From positions 19,212,743 through 19,276,742 of the forward strand of contig OY821772.1 of the NCBI GenBank assembly GCA_963682175.1: a stretch of DNA of 64,000 nucleotides, given 5' to 3'. The position numbers and the translations under genes are program-made. The notes below the pieces were generated by a model. That model worked only from the letters and a program-made list of their open reading frames with translations. It was not told the origin of the DNA and made no database searches. Position 1 is the first letter of the stretch. Each line of letters starts with the position of its first letter. The stretch is from Triglochin maritima (Eukaryota; Streptophyta; Magnoliopsida; Alismatales; Juncaginaceae). Positions 35,176 through 47,301 of this stretch are shown here, one piece after another.

Positions 35176-38100
35176 AATAAATTTAACCACCTCTGTCCAT
35201 GATTGGTTAATTGATACCGGATCTTGTGCTCACATAATCTCTAATGTGCAGCTACTAAAGGATAGGAAGGAACTCGTGAAGAACGAGATGATTTTGAAGG
35301 TCGGAAATGGTGCAAGCGTTGCTGCGATTGCACAATGTTCTGTGGAGCTTCAATTATCTAGTGGTTTAAATTTGTGTTTAAAGAATGTTTATTATGTGCC
35401 TTCGATTAGCAAGAAAATTATTTCTGTATCATGTTTGGATATGGATAATTTTAATATAAATATTTCAAATTCTTGCTTGTCTATATCGAAGAATGGGATT
35501 TTCTATGCAAATGCATTCGTAAGGAATGATCTATATTTGCTTGAATTGAATAATAAACAAATCTTAAACATCAATAACAAAAGGCTTAAAACTACTCACG
35601 TGAATGATACACTCTTGTGGCACTATCGTCTTGGTCACATAAATGAAAAACGCATCAAGAAATTGCAAGAAGCTAACCTTCTTGGTCAACTTGATTTTAA
35701 ATCATTGGAGACGTGCGAACCTTGCCTAATGGGCAAAATGACCAAGAGGCCTTTCAAGAAGAAAGGACCGAGAGCAAATGTCTTATTGGATTTGATACAT
35801 TCCGACGTATGTGGTCCGATGAGTACTAGTGCAAGAGATGGTTTCAGGTACTTCATTACGTTCACGGATGACTATAGTCGTTATGGCTATATTTATCTAA
35901 TGAGAAACAAAAGTGAATCCTTTGACAAGTTCAAGGAATTCAAGAATGAAGTAGAGAACCAACTCAACAAGAAAATCAAGTCTCTACGAACGGATCGTGG
36001 AGGTGAGTACTTAAGTACCGAATTTGACTCATTCCTAAAGGAGTGTGGTATTGTACCACAGCTCACCCCTCCCGGTACACCTCAGTGGAATGGGGTATCC
36101 GACAGGAGGAATAGGACATTACTCGACATGGTTCGATTAATGATGAGTCAAGCTGAATTGCCGCTTTACTTTTGGAGTTATGCACTAGAAGCTGCGGCTT
36201 ACAACTAAATAATGTTCCATCCAAATCCGTAGAGAAAATGCCTTATGATCTATGGAGTGGTAAAACACCTAAGCTCAATTTTCTCAAGATTTGGTGTTGT
36301 GAGGCCTACGTCAAAAGATTGATGCCGACCAACTTCAACCAAAAGCGGATAAGTGCTTCTTCAAAGGTTATCCTCGTGTGACAAGAGGATACTACTTTTG
36401 GCATATAACCTCCAATCGAGTGATTGTAGAGAGGGATGCCGTATTTCTAGAAAAAGAATTTCTGGAAAGAATAAAAAGTAGTGGGAGTAGAGTTGTGCTT
36501 GAGGAGACTCAAGATACTCTACAAGATCATGATATGAATGATGATATTCAAGATCATGAAGGCCCAACCAAGGTTCCTTTGGTTAGTGGGAGTGTGAGTG
36601 AGAGACCCTCGCAAGAAATTGTGAGAGAAACTCAATCTTCCCCACCTAGTGTACGTTCGAGAATTGAACACGAACCAATTCCACAAGAAATTGTGGAAGA
36701 AGTTCGAGAAGTACACGTATAACCAAAAGAACTTAGAAGGTCAACGAGGGAAAGGAAGAAACCCGATATGTATTTGGGACTTCATGAGATCATGGTACTA
36801 GATACCGATGATCCCTCGACCTTTCAAGAAGCAATGGAAAGAAAGGACTCCAAACTATGGTTCAAGGCCATGGAATCCGAAATAGAATCCATTTATGATA
36901 ATCAAGTATGGAACATGGTTGACCTTCCTCAAGGGAAAAAGGTCATTCAAAATAAATGGGTTTTCAAGAGGAAGATGAACATGGATGGGAACTTGACAAC
37001 CTACAAAGCGAGGCTTGTAGCAAAAGGTTTCACTCAAGTTCAAGGAATTGACTATGATGAAACTTTTTCACCGGTTGCCATGTTCAAGTCTATTCGGATT
37101 ATGCTCGCTGTTGCCGCATTTCATAATTATGAGATATGGCAAATGGATGTCAAAACGGCGTTCCTTAATGGGAACTTGGAGGAGGATGTGTACATGGTAC
37201 AACCTCAAGGTTTTGAAGATCCAAAGAATAGCGAGAAAGTATGCAAGCTTCAAAGATCCATTTATGGATTGAAGCAAGCATCAAGGAGTTAGAACAAACG
37301 CTTTGACGAAGAAGTCAAAAAGATTCACTTCATCCAAATTAAAGAAGAGCCTTGTATATACAAGAAGGTTGGTGGGAGTCACATAGTGTTCGTGATCTTA
37401 TATGTCGATGACATACTCCTCATGGGAAATCATATACATTTGCTTGAGCAAACGAGAAGTTCATTGAAATCTGCATTTTCGATGAAAGATATGGGTGAGG
37501 CTCAATGCATCTTGGGAATCAAGATATATAGAGACAGATCCCATAGACTCATTGGTCGAAGTCAACGTACATACATTGACAAGGTCTTGGAAAGGTTCAG
37601 CATGAACAACTCCAAAAAGGGCAGTGTGCCAATGAGTATGGGTGTGCAACTCAAGAAGTCTCAACGTGCTGAATCACGTAAAGACTTGGAGTACATGAAA
37701 GATATCCATTATGCTTCGGCAATAGGATCAATCATGTACGCAATGACTTGCACAAGACCCGATCTCTCGTATGTGCTAAGCGTGACAAGTCGTCACCAAT
37801 CCAACGCAGGTCCTGAGCATTGGACTGCGGTCAAGATTATTCTGAGGTACGTTAACCGGACCAAAGATACGTTTCTTGTTTATGGAGGACAAAGGGAATT
37901 AATAGCCGAGGACTATTCGGATGCGAGTTTCATGAGTGATCCCGACGATAGAAGGTCGCAATCAGGATACGTCTACCTTCTAAATGGTTGAGCTGTGAGT
38001 TGGCGTAGTTGGAAGCAAAGCACTACGGCTGACTCAACCACCGCTTCCGAAGTAATGGTTGTCGCTGAAGCGAGCAAGGAAGGAGTGTGGATTAAGAAGT

Positions 38101-38396
38101 TCCTCGAAGAGCTTGGAGTAGTTCCCTCGAGCGAGGGACCAATAGAGCTATTTTGCGATAATAGTGCATCTATCTCACAAATCAAGGATCCCAAATCACA
38201 CCACAAAGTGAAGTACATGGATCGTAAGTACTTTGTCACACGTGACTTCATCGACGAGGGCAAAATAAATCTGTTATGGGTGGACACAAACAGCAACACA
38301 ACTGATCCATTCACCAAACCATTATCCCAAGCCAAGGGCAAAATGCATTTCGAGTCCATGGGTCTGAGGAACCATGTAGATTGGTTTGATGAGTGA
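35176..38396 (+). pseudogene. Ty1/copia pol polyprotein, broken
   Basis: Domains in copia order: protease active site WLIDTGSCAHI (about 35203), GAG-pre-integrase zinc region (LWHYRLGH then CEPCLMGKM), integrase core (DLIHSDVCGP, SLRTDRGGEY), RT with YVDDIL (about 37403) and RNase H (YSDASFMSD, ASEVMVVAEA, IELFCDNSASI). Gag and the 5' LTR are missing. Breaks: a frame shift at about 36200, another near 36360, and stops at about 36719, 37290 (RS-stop-N) and 37989 (LNG-stop-AVSW). The integrase residue usually Glu in the SERRNRT block is Asp (SDRRNRT). It is inactive. Confidence 0.9.
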
Positions 38397-38467
38397 TTAA
38401 AGAGGGTTACCCTATTTATTTTTGTTTTATACATTGAGAATGTATGTGAAAGAAAACTTTGATAACA

Positions 38468-38486
38468 AGTGGGAGATTGAAAGGAA
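38468..38486 (+). promoter_or_regulatory. Polypurine tract of the copia pol element
   Basis: GTGGGAGATTGAAAGGAA lies directly before the LTR start TGTGTTC. Its last ten bases appear inverted at 35138-35147. Confidence 0.7.
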
Positions 38487-40658
38487 TGTGTTCTATAAGT
38501 TTTACTTTTATATGTCAATTATTATGAATTGAATGTGCAAACATTTTGTTCCTTGATTATGGTATTCGTTTTTTGGAAGTGTTAAGGAAGAGGCGTTTGG
38601 TGTTTAACCGTAGAGCTCTAAAAGATAATGGTTTACATAAATCAAAAGTTGTTCACAATCATGGTAATTAACATGGAACATTAATTACCGAGATAAGATT
38701 GTCGTGTTGGTCATCGATTGTTGTAGCTCTACAAATAATTAACGACACGAATATATAAAAGAGGAAAAGATTACTTTTATATAATGAATAGACCTAATAA
38801 GTAAAATATTATGGAATTGTGTTTCGTGTCATTAATGTTTTTATTGTGTCTTCGATCCTAAGATATGAGACTTATATCTTTTCACTCAAAAAGTGCTTAA
38901 TTTGATTATTGCCAAAAGCTATCAATGAGTGTACTGATAAAAGGCAATAGTTGGTTGAGCATGACTTGTGCTGGAAAAGATAGCTAGTCAAACGATTATT
39001 ATTGCCCCTCTTAATTGAGTGATGATATTAGTGGGCCCCTTGATAAAGCAAAATTATAATGTGCACAATGTAACTTGAGTTAAGTTACATAGTTATAATT
39101 AGCTTAGAGAGATCAAGAAATGAATATAATACAAAGATGACACATTTCTACTTTCTATATATTCTTAATATAATGAGGCAAGGGACGGACACAAGTTGTG
39201 CACTTACATCACTAAATGGATCGTGTTTTGGTTCGGCTGGAACAAAGACATCTATGCTAATTGGGTAACTATAATGTGTAGCTAAATACCGCTTATAGTT
39301 TGAGATATTAAGTGTTTAATATCACTGTCAATTTGGCTTAGATCCTCCTATAGGTCACACCACAAAACTGGGAAACAAGAGGTTTGATTTTAAGTTGATA
39401 TGATGTGTCGGGTTTCATGTGAAAATAGGACACATGTGGTGAATGAATAAAATCAATATGTCATGAGAATTGACATAATTAGAATCATAATAAATTCATA
39501 TGAGGTGTATATATTATGGGGTGTAATAATTTAATATTGCATAGGATAATATATTTCATAATATGTGAATTTGCTAAAAAAACCCAAAAGATCAAATTTT
39601 GTTGGAAATAAATCCAAAATTTGACAAAGGCAAAATCGAGGTCAAACACGGTGAACCGTTCATGGTTCGGTCGACCGGGGTATCTTCGGATCGGTTAGCC
39701 GAATAGGGAACGGGTAAGCGCAATTGGTTGACCGAAATTGTCTGGAGTGCCTGGACAATCGGGTTCGGTTAACCGAGTGTGCACGGTCAACCGAGAAGTA
39801 GTATTTTCGGTAGACCGAATGTGACACAGTCATTCGATAACTATGTCCCAGGAGCAATTCTGGTGGGTCGACAGTAGCCCGAGTAAAAAACGTGGTTCGT
39901 CCGAATTCTTCCAGGGAATTTTTCTCATACGGATTCGGTCGACCGTCTAGCTCACGGTGTACCGAACATGTGTTATAACCGAACGGTTCGGTTGACCGAG
40001 TTATACTCGATCCACCGAACAAGAACGATTCTGCCTGAATTATTAAGAGATTAATTAAATCATGGGTAGATTAAATTCAAGATTTAATTAAAAAGTTTTT
40101 GTGGGTGCTTATGTGGAAATTAGAGATTAATTTTAGGAGAGAATAAGCAAGAGATCATGGCTAAAGAATTGCTTTTGATAAGGATCTTTTGGGAGACTAT
40201 AAAAGGACCCCTACTCCTACTTGTTCACTACTAATGCGAAAATTTTTCTCTCATTAATCTCTCCCATAATCACCACGAAAATCTCTTAGTAAATTTAAGT
40301 TTTAGAGATAGGAATCTCAGGAGCTTAAAGAGGGGTTATAAGCTAGATTATAAACCTTGTTAGAGATTGATTGGCTAGCTCCTTTCTCTCTAATCTTGTT
40401 TAGAGTTTGGTGAACACTCGGAGGAAAATCTGTGGACGATTCAACGGGCAACGCGACTCTGGATCTTCAAAAAGATTTTAGAGAACCTTTAGGTATGATT
40501 CTACTTTTGTGGTTTATTTTAATAAATGTAGGGTTGCATGTTATTAGAATAAACACAAAGCAATGTATATAGAAATTGTTGAAAATATGTAAATCGATCT
40601 TGTATGTTGTATTAAATTTTTTGAAATATATACATACATAGGGACACGAAATCCTACA
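38487..40658 (+). repeat. 3' LTR of the copia pol element
   Basis: From TGTGTTCTATAAG to AAATCCTACA. U3 (to about 39640) matches the minus-strand LTR at 34000-35137. The palindrome cluster, with more diverged GGTCGACCG copies, is at about 39660-40020. The TATA box ACTATAAAAGG is near 40197. The R/U5 part (40200-40658) is unlike that of the A and B LTRs. Confidence 0.8.
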
Positions 40659-41010
40659 CTTTATTGTCTTGTATGTTTTAATCATATTGGGTTATCTTAT
40701 TTCATTTGGAGGCAAGGTTGGATTTAGTTTTATGATCTTCATGCACTACATGTTGTGATGAACATAATTGAACACATACTCATATCTTTTTATTCACACT
40801 CTTTTCTCTACCCCCTATGGGGTTTAGTTTTATTGAGTATTTTTCATTCCTTTTGTATTAGAATGTAGTTTGATCGCAACTCCTTTCTCTCCTTTCTTTC
40901 ACACTCACCTTCGAACAAACTAAAGTCGACACACCTCCCTGTGGATCGACCCGTATTTGCCACCGCTTGAACGCGGCTGTGCACTTGCGGTTAATTAAAA
41001 CGTTCAATCA
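40659..41010 (+). repeat. Fragment of a Tat-like gypsy LTR, plus strand
   Basis: Inverted relative to 18798-19150 and clearly similar to it: TTATTGTCTTGTATGTTTTA, CTACCCCCTATGGGG, GTGGATCGACCCGTATTTGCC-type words, ending GTTCAATCA. Its 5' part is missing where the copia LTR abuts it. Confidence 0.75.
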
Positions 41011-41063
41011 GGTTGCCGATACCGCACACCACTATGTGCGGTGTGCGGGTAGTCGCATATGCG

Positions 41064-42484
41064 TGTGGGATCGTAATGACCCCTAATTATCTAATTAAAT
41101 TAGGCTTAATCCATACTTAAACAAACAAGATGTGCAACGGAAATAATTAAAACAAAGTAGGGAAAAGCAATGCAAACCACATGTTCGGCCACCCGCCTAC
41201 GTCCTCTCTTGCAAGCTCCGCTCGACTCTTCAAGCTTCGCTCACGACTTCACTATCCGCTTCCTGTTCCGGGACGGGAGACAACGCATTTACAAGCTTCA
41301 AGCTAGCGAACAACCCTCGCCTAGCTTGGAATCCTCTTCTCATAATCTGTACCTTTACAATCTTTTCTTGACTAAGAAATTGAGTGGATCACACTCTCTA
41401 ACTTGAGCACACTTTGAGTAGATTAGGAATTGATCAAAGGTGTGGAATTTAGGCTCTTGAGTGTAGGATTTGGAGTTTTAGTAGTTGGGGATTTCTCTCT
41501 AATGTATGAGACCATTGGAAGTGGAAGAGTTGTCTAAACAATGTGTTTGGACCTCTATTTATAAGCTCCTAAAGTTTTCTAGCTGTTGGGGAAGAATCGA
41601 TTGATTGGAGTGAAGACATACAAACAGAAATCAAGGTTCAGTAATTTTGTCCCTCAGCGGTCGACCGAATCGGGTAACCGGTCGACCGTTTCCATAAAGG
41701 TAAGGAAATGTTCAAACTGAATTAAGCATCGGTCAAACCAACAAGGTTGAAACTCAAGTTCGCTTAAGTGAACGGTCGAACAAAATAATTGGGTCGGTCG
41801 ACCGTTTAGGGGGTTTTGGCTAGGGTAAAGGTAATCCGTCGAACGAAATGTACTTCGACCGAAAACATGAACTTTTGGGCTCATGATATGTCTTCATCCG
41901 GTCAACCGTTCTAAGGTCAACGTTCGACCGGTGGCCAATTGTATTCTAGGGGTTGGTTGAATTTATACGAATACGACCGTTGTATAATACGACAAGGTTA
42001 ACGGTCATCCAAAAATACGGGAATGGTCGACCGGTGGAGCTAGGAAAAATACACTTAGAAGGTTTGTTATAATTGGTCGAACAAGGCACTTGTTCTGGTC
42101 GACTGATTGGCACAGAAAGTTTAGGTTTTGGTTTAGTGATTTTCCGATTAAGGTTTGGGTGATCTATTGAAGTCCAATTGATGTGAAATTTTGTGTGTGA
42201 CTTCTACAAGGAACTTAGTATGTATGTGAGTAAGTTTTAACTCTTGTATGCTTAAGAGTACACAAGTTCCTAAGACTCAAAAATAAAATAAAATTGCATG
42301 TCTTCAAATAGCTTTGATTACATGTCTTGACTTCATTCCATTCTTCTTGAGTCTTTATCACTTGTAGATGTTAGCATAATACAATATATTTTCTATGCAT
42401 TATGTATTCTACACTACATTTGATTTTGATTAAGATTATGTTGATTAAATCATCAAAATACGGATTAAGGTCAAAAGACAAACT
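41064..42484 (-). mobile_element. Solo copia LTR (A/B family)
   Basis: On the minus strand it goes from TTTGTCTTTTGACCTTAATCC through a palindrome cluster (about 41655-42110), a TATA box and an A/B-type R/U5 to CGATCCCACA. There is no internal region on either side. ATGCG (41059-41063) and ATGTG (42485-42489) could be a target duplication with one mismatch. Confidence 0.65.
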
Positions 42485-42880
42485 ATGTGACCACCCGCGA
42501 GGGTGGTCGTCTAGGCGACCGCCCGGCTGAACATTGTCAATTAGCATAAGTGACACAATACCTACGAGCATAAGTTACACAACATTTGGGAAGCGTTGCA
42601 CTAGACAAAAGAGTAGATCCTGCATCAAAACCACGGTGATTGGGTGTATAAGTTACAGGGATTGTCATCTTGTACAAATGACGGGTTCCCCTCAGCCAAA
42701 CCACACTACCTACATGAATAATTAAACAGACTTTCATACTTTATGATGACGCCCAGGAAGAACTTCATGACAACCACTTGGATAAATTAAAGGAACATTC
42801 ACTATAAACATACTAAAAGGTCTGATATTCAAAATCACAAGTCTCACGTAGGAAATTAGAGTGACTGGCATACTTACCCA
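42485..42880. other. Spacer with CTAGGCGA-type words
   Basis: The GC-rich start (42488-42535: GGGTGGTCGTCTAGGCGACC, ending CTGAACATTG) resembles 53690-53790 (CGCCTAGGCGATCACCC, ending CTGAACACTG), so both may be ends of one unnamed repeat. The rest is unassigned. Confidence 0.4.
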
Positions 42881-42884
42881 CCCA

Positions 42885-43190
42885 ACAAGTCAATTGGCAT
42901 AAGTGACTCAATGAATAATCACAACACCGTCGCCAAATTCATGCTACTTATAACTATTTATCGGTTAGGATGATACTAGAACCCCATTAACATAAGTGAT
43001 CTGTTGAAGAATTACAATATTGTCATCAAATCCATGTTCATTACAATTAATAGTCAGTTCAACTAATACTACAACCCAATTAACATAAGTGATCCGATGA
43101 AAAATCATAGTACTGTCGCCAAATCCTGCCACTTACAACGAATAATCGGCGTGCCCCGATGAAAATCACAACACCTCAACAAATACAAGA
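42885..43190. repeat. Degenerate ~90-100-bp tandem repeat
   Basis: Three to four units with CAATTRRCATAAGTGATC, then ATGAA-AATCACAA, then CGTCGCCAAATCC near 42890, 42990, 43080 and 43150. A partial copy (CAATTAGCATAAGTGACAC) is at 42538. Confidence 0.55.
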
Positions 43191-45469
43191 AGGTCATTAT
43201 ATAAATTTACAAGCTTCTAATGTCAATTTATCAGGTATCCTTAACTGAGTTCACTAGTAACCCAACTTTAAAAAAGACGATCTTAAAAAAATGTTGCAAA
43301 GATAATGAATATGGTACTCAAACAAACTACCTTGATGAGAGAAAGTCAAATATATGTTTATATTCTCGAAATTGTCTTATTGTTCTATAAATATGAGATT
43401 AACAAAAAATATATGGAAGATGTGACATATAATTGAACAAAACAAGAAGGGTTGAACTGTGAAATCCCCGAAGTCATGAAATAAGGCATGAGTGAATTCA
43501 TCAACCAGTCATGTGGTACTACATATTAGAGCGTCCAAAACCGTTTGTCTCCAATTTGCGCATATAAAAAGAGTCAAAGGTCATCAACAACATTTTCATA
43601 AATGTTATCTTAGTTTTCTTTCTCTGCCACATCATACGTTCCACTGTACAACTTTTAACCACAATCTTATTCTCTTTCATACTCTTAACCATAATATTTT
43701 ATAAAAATCTTGATGTCAAATCAAATTTCTCTTTCTTTCAACTCACTTCTTACTCTTTACAAATATACAGGTATCATCATTTATCTCTATTATATATTAA
43801 TTTTATTTTTTAATAAAATTGACTTCTAGAATAGTTAAAGCTAAGAATTGAACAGTTTGTAAAGTGAAAGTTTAGAATATATTCGTTTAAAACCATGTAG
43901 TTTTCCGATTTGAGTTAAGGTTATCAGAAAATTTTGATTTCGAAATTACAAAGTTGAAATAACAATATAGGTGTCTATCTATAGATCTTGAAAAGTTAAA
44001 TATTTTGGTTATTTTAAAAAAAATATTTTTTACAAGATAAATAGGTAAGAAATTATTTTTTTCTCACTCAATGCTCTCTCTTAACCCCATGTTTTACTTG
44101 TAAATCTCTATCATGTGGGATGAACACTATAAAACAAAGGGAGAAAAAGTGAGTGAGTGGGTGCACAGTCTCACGTGTCAACACGACATTAATTACACTT
44201 AGGTCGTGGCAGAGAACAAATGAAAGATCGTTCATTGGTGGGTTATTTCCCTCCTCCGATTGCCTAACTCAAATAAATGCCATAATCCAGTATTTAAGCA
44301 AGACATTTTTTTAACACCCCATTGCTTGTGCCTCTAAAATGTCATTGCTAACTAAGTCTCTGACGATTAAACTTGACCTGCATATGGTTAAACCCTATGA
44401 ACTTGAAAATAGACTCACTTGGGCAAAAATGTCATTTTGATTGGCCCGTTACAAAAATTTACTATAATATTAATTGAAATAAATATACTAATAAATAGTA
44501 TTTCGTTTAAAGATAATATCGACGTAAAATGTAGCTACACCCAAAAAAAATCATGTCGGATCATAATGCTAAAAATAACAAAAAAAAGGAACACAAACTA
44601 TGAGGATAAATAACATCGAGTTGTTTTAGTATATTAATTAAATATAAATTTATCATAATATATTCAAATAATCAATAAGAAATTGACACAACTTTTCAAA
44701 GATGAGACTCCAAAGAACTATCTGAACAGAACTCCAATATGCAAATATTTCAAATTATATTGAGCAACAACTTTCTACGGTTATTTGTTCACAACTTTGC
44801 ATATTGAATTGGTTGCAACTTGCAATAGATCTTCCATCACGAGATTATGCAAGAGCTTTTGCACAAAAATATAAACAAATATCATCTAGATGGATGTAGA
44901 AAAAAATCATCCAAAAAGTACTTTACCTTACAGCATTTTAAAAACACCAGCAATTGAGGAAAATTAAAAAGTTGTGGCACAATCAAACATGCAACTTTAT
45001 GCAACGCTCAACTATAAAGAAATGCCCTTTGGACACGTGGACGTGGTTGTTGGCACCCACGTGTTTTTTTCTTCAAATCCTACTTGTAGGACATTGGGAA
45101 CCACCCTTATGGATCTATAAATAGTTAAAAGATTATTTAGAGTGGAAAAATTAGAAGTTTCCAATTTATTTTCATGTAAAAAAATTCATACATTTTTCCA
45201 TATAATCATAGTTTTCATTCTTATCTAAATTTTCAGATGTCAATGCAGAGAAACATGAGTACAAACACGTATTTAAATTATTTTCCAAATAACTTCTCAT
45301 TCTTAACTTCACAAATTTCCTTCCCAACCGTTTTTCTCTCCACCAAATCATCCCCAGAACTACCAAAATGGTTGATGATACGAAGGGAGTTCGAGTCATT
45401 GTTAGGTTGAAGATGACAAGGAAGAGAATGAAGTAGAACCTGATGATGATGAAATTGAGATTTATCCAC
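43191..45469. other. AT-rich intergenic sequence
   Basis: No gene recognised. GGACACGTGGACGTGG and CCACGTG (G-box cores) lie near 45030-45065, followed by TATAAATAG at about 45117. These could be promoter-like, but no intact downstream gene is seen. Confidence 0.35.
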
Positions 45470-46052
45470 AACATTGCACACAACCAAGCTCAACTCCACT
45501 ATCATAAGCCAAAAAATTGTGGTCTACTACGGAAGATGAAGCTCTCGTTTCTTCCTTCATGTTGTGATGCAGTTGTTGTTACCAATAATAAAAGGCCGGC
45601 TTTGGACTAAGATAGAAGACTTATATGAATTGACACGACAAAGCAACCCTAATATCAATGTTGAAAGAAATATATCTATGTTGAAAGGTCGGTGGAGAAG
45701 AATTGGAGTGTCTGTAATGAAGTGGGTAAGTTGTTACGACAAAGCCGTTGGAAGGAGCGGAATGAACGACGAAGATGTTATTAGAGAGATTTGTTGTATT
45801 TACAAGCGAACATATAATTCAAAAAAAAATCTTCCAAAATCCATGGATTTTGTTGAACATGTGCTCTTCTATCATGAATATTCGACGTGGATGTCCGAAG
45901 TCCATATGGAAAATAATCTTGGGAGTGGTAGCAGTGGCAAAATAATTCGTAGCATTAAAATTGGAGACTTGTCAATACCTTCAAACCCACAAACACCAAT
46001 TAGTGACGAAGTTGGAAGAAAAGTCTTTACTCGTCCTGAAGGTGAAGGGTAA
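45470..46052 (+). pseudogene. Myb/SANT-like protein of PIF/Harbinger type, broken
   Basis: Frames read together give WSTTEDEALVSSF, then LWTKIEDLYE, LKGRWRRIG, KWVSCYDKA, then a KSMDFVEHVL-like tail. This W-spaced trihelix/Myb-SANT pattern is that of the plant proteins linked to PIF/Harbinger transposons and their domesticated relatives. There is a stop upstream of KKLWSTTED, and two frame changes lie between 45555 and 45605. Known partners bind DNA and help the Harbinger transposase; no transposase gene is seen nearby. The open part is 45564-46052. Confidence 0.55.
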
Positions 46053-46971
46053 GTCCTCTGACTCGGGAACAGAAACTGTGTATAGTCTAGGTGACCAATT
46101 GAATAGTACAGAGAAGAACAACATATGATGATGAGTCATTCGAATATTCTTTGGACTGTATTGTTGATATTAATATTTACTTGAACAATAATGATCAAGC
46201 TCGTGATAGGGAGACACATTTGACTCTTAAAGTTTATTTGATTGAGAGTATTTAGCAATGCTACAGGCAGAGTGATAATTTAAAATGACTTTATCATTTA
46301 CTTCTTAGTTGTATAATTGTTAATGTAATCTCAATGATTTTCATTTGTTAAATTGTTTTAAACTTGCAGTTAATAAATTAATTAATTAATAAACTTGAAT
46401 GTTTGTCCAACAACAATTTGAAAAAATATTAAAGAAAAGCATTAATAGTCAACTTTATTCATCATTAAAATTAATATATAAAAGTTAAATGATAATATAT
46501 ATTTAAATTAATATATTTATTTGTAATGATAATAAATATTAAGAGAGTTGATTTGACATCAATTTTTTTATATTAAATATTGTGATTGAAAAGAAGAGAG
46601 AAAATATAATTGTGGTTAAATATTGTGAAGTTGAACATACGACGTGACAGATAAAACTATGATAATATTTTTGTAAATGTTGTTGTGGATGACCTTACTT
46701 TACATCATAACTAGTATTGCAAGAATGTAGGTGAAAAATGAAATTGCATAAAAAGAAATATAATCACATTAATTGAAATGAAATCGAGTTAGTGTACAAA
46801 ATACAAAATATTAAGCAAATCAGATATTATACCTATTTTGAAGAACTCTACAATAATAAATATCAGTCATCCAGACCTTTTAATTTGCTATCACACTTAA
46901 ATTATGCACAGGTATGAATAAAATAAACAAATAAGAAAATAAATATTAACAAAATTGAAAATTTGTATAAA
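46053..46971. other. 3' flank of the kinase gene
   Basis: Very AT-rich. No gene seen. The kinase mRNA 3' UTR must lie at its right side; I could not fix a polyadenylation signal. Confidence 0.5.
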
Positions 46972-47301
46972 TCAAACTGCTGGTAAGTCTGAGTTGCAAT
47001 TCAATTCTTCCCCGTGCGGGTCAGATATGGTGATCTGAACATCTTTCTTTTCGGTTTCAGCAATCTCTTCATCTACAAAGATTGGCCTAGAATCGTATCT
47101 TCTTCTGCTCTGCCGCCCGTTAAGAATATGCAAAAGAGACTGTACAATGTCTCGCATGGAAGGCCGCCTTCTTGGACTTCTGTGAATACATTTGTGAGCG
47201 AGGGCTGCCATTTCGTTAAGTTCTTGTAAGTTGTAGTTGCTGTCCAATCGAGAGTCCACTATTTCTTCCCAACCACCTTTGCTGTCGGAATTCATGGCTG
47301 C
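46972..47301 (-). CDS. Kinase exon 7: C-lobe end and tail
   Basis: 330 nt including the stop, after acceptor ATATTGCAG. Encodes [39 protein letters not shown] and a short acidic tail ending NSDLPAV. Confidence 0.9.
   Translation of the reverse strand, partial: AAMNSDSKGGWEEIVDSRLDSNYNLQELNEMAALAHKCIHRSPRRRPSMRDIVQSLLHILNGRQSRRRYDSRPIFVDEEIAETEKKDVQITISDPHGEELNCNSDLPAV

Noticed and set aside
37973..38518. 181-codon minus-strand frame
   Set aside because: Shadow of the copia RNase H coding on the other strand.
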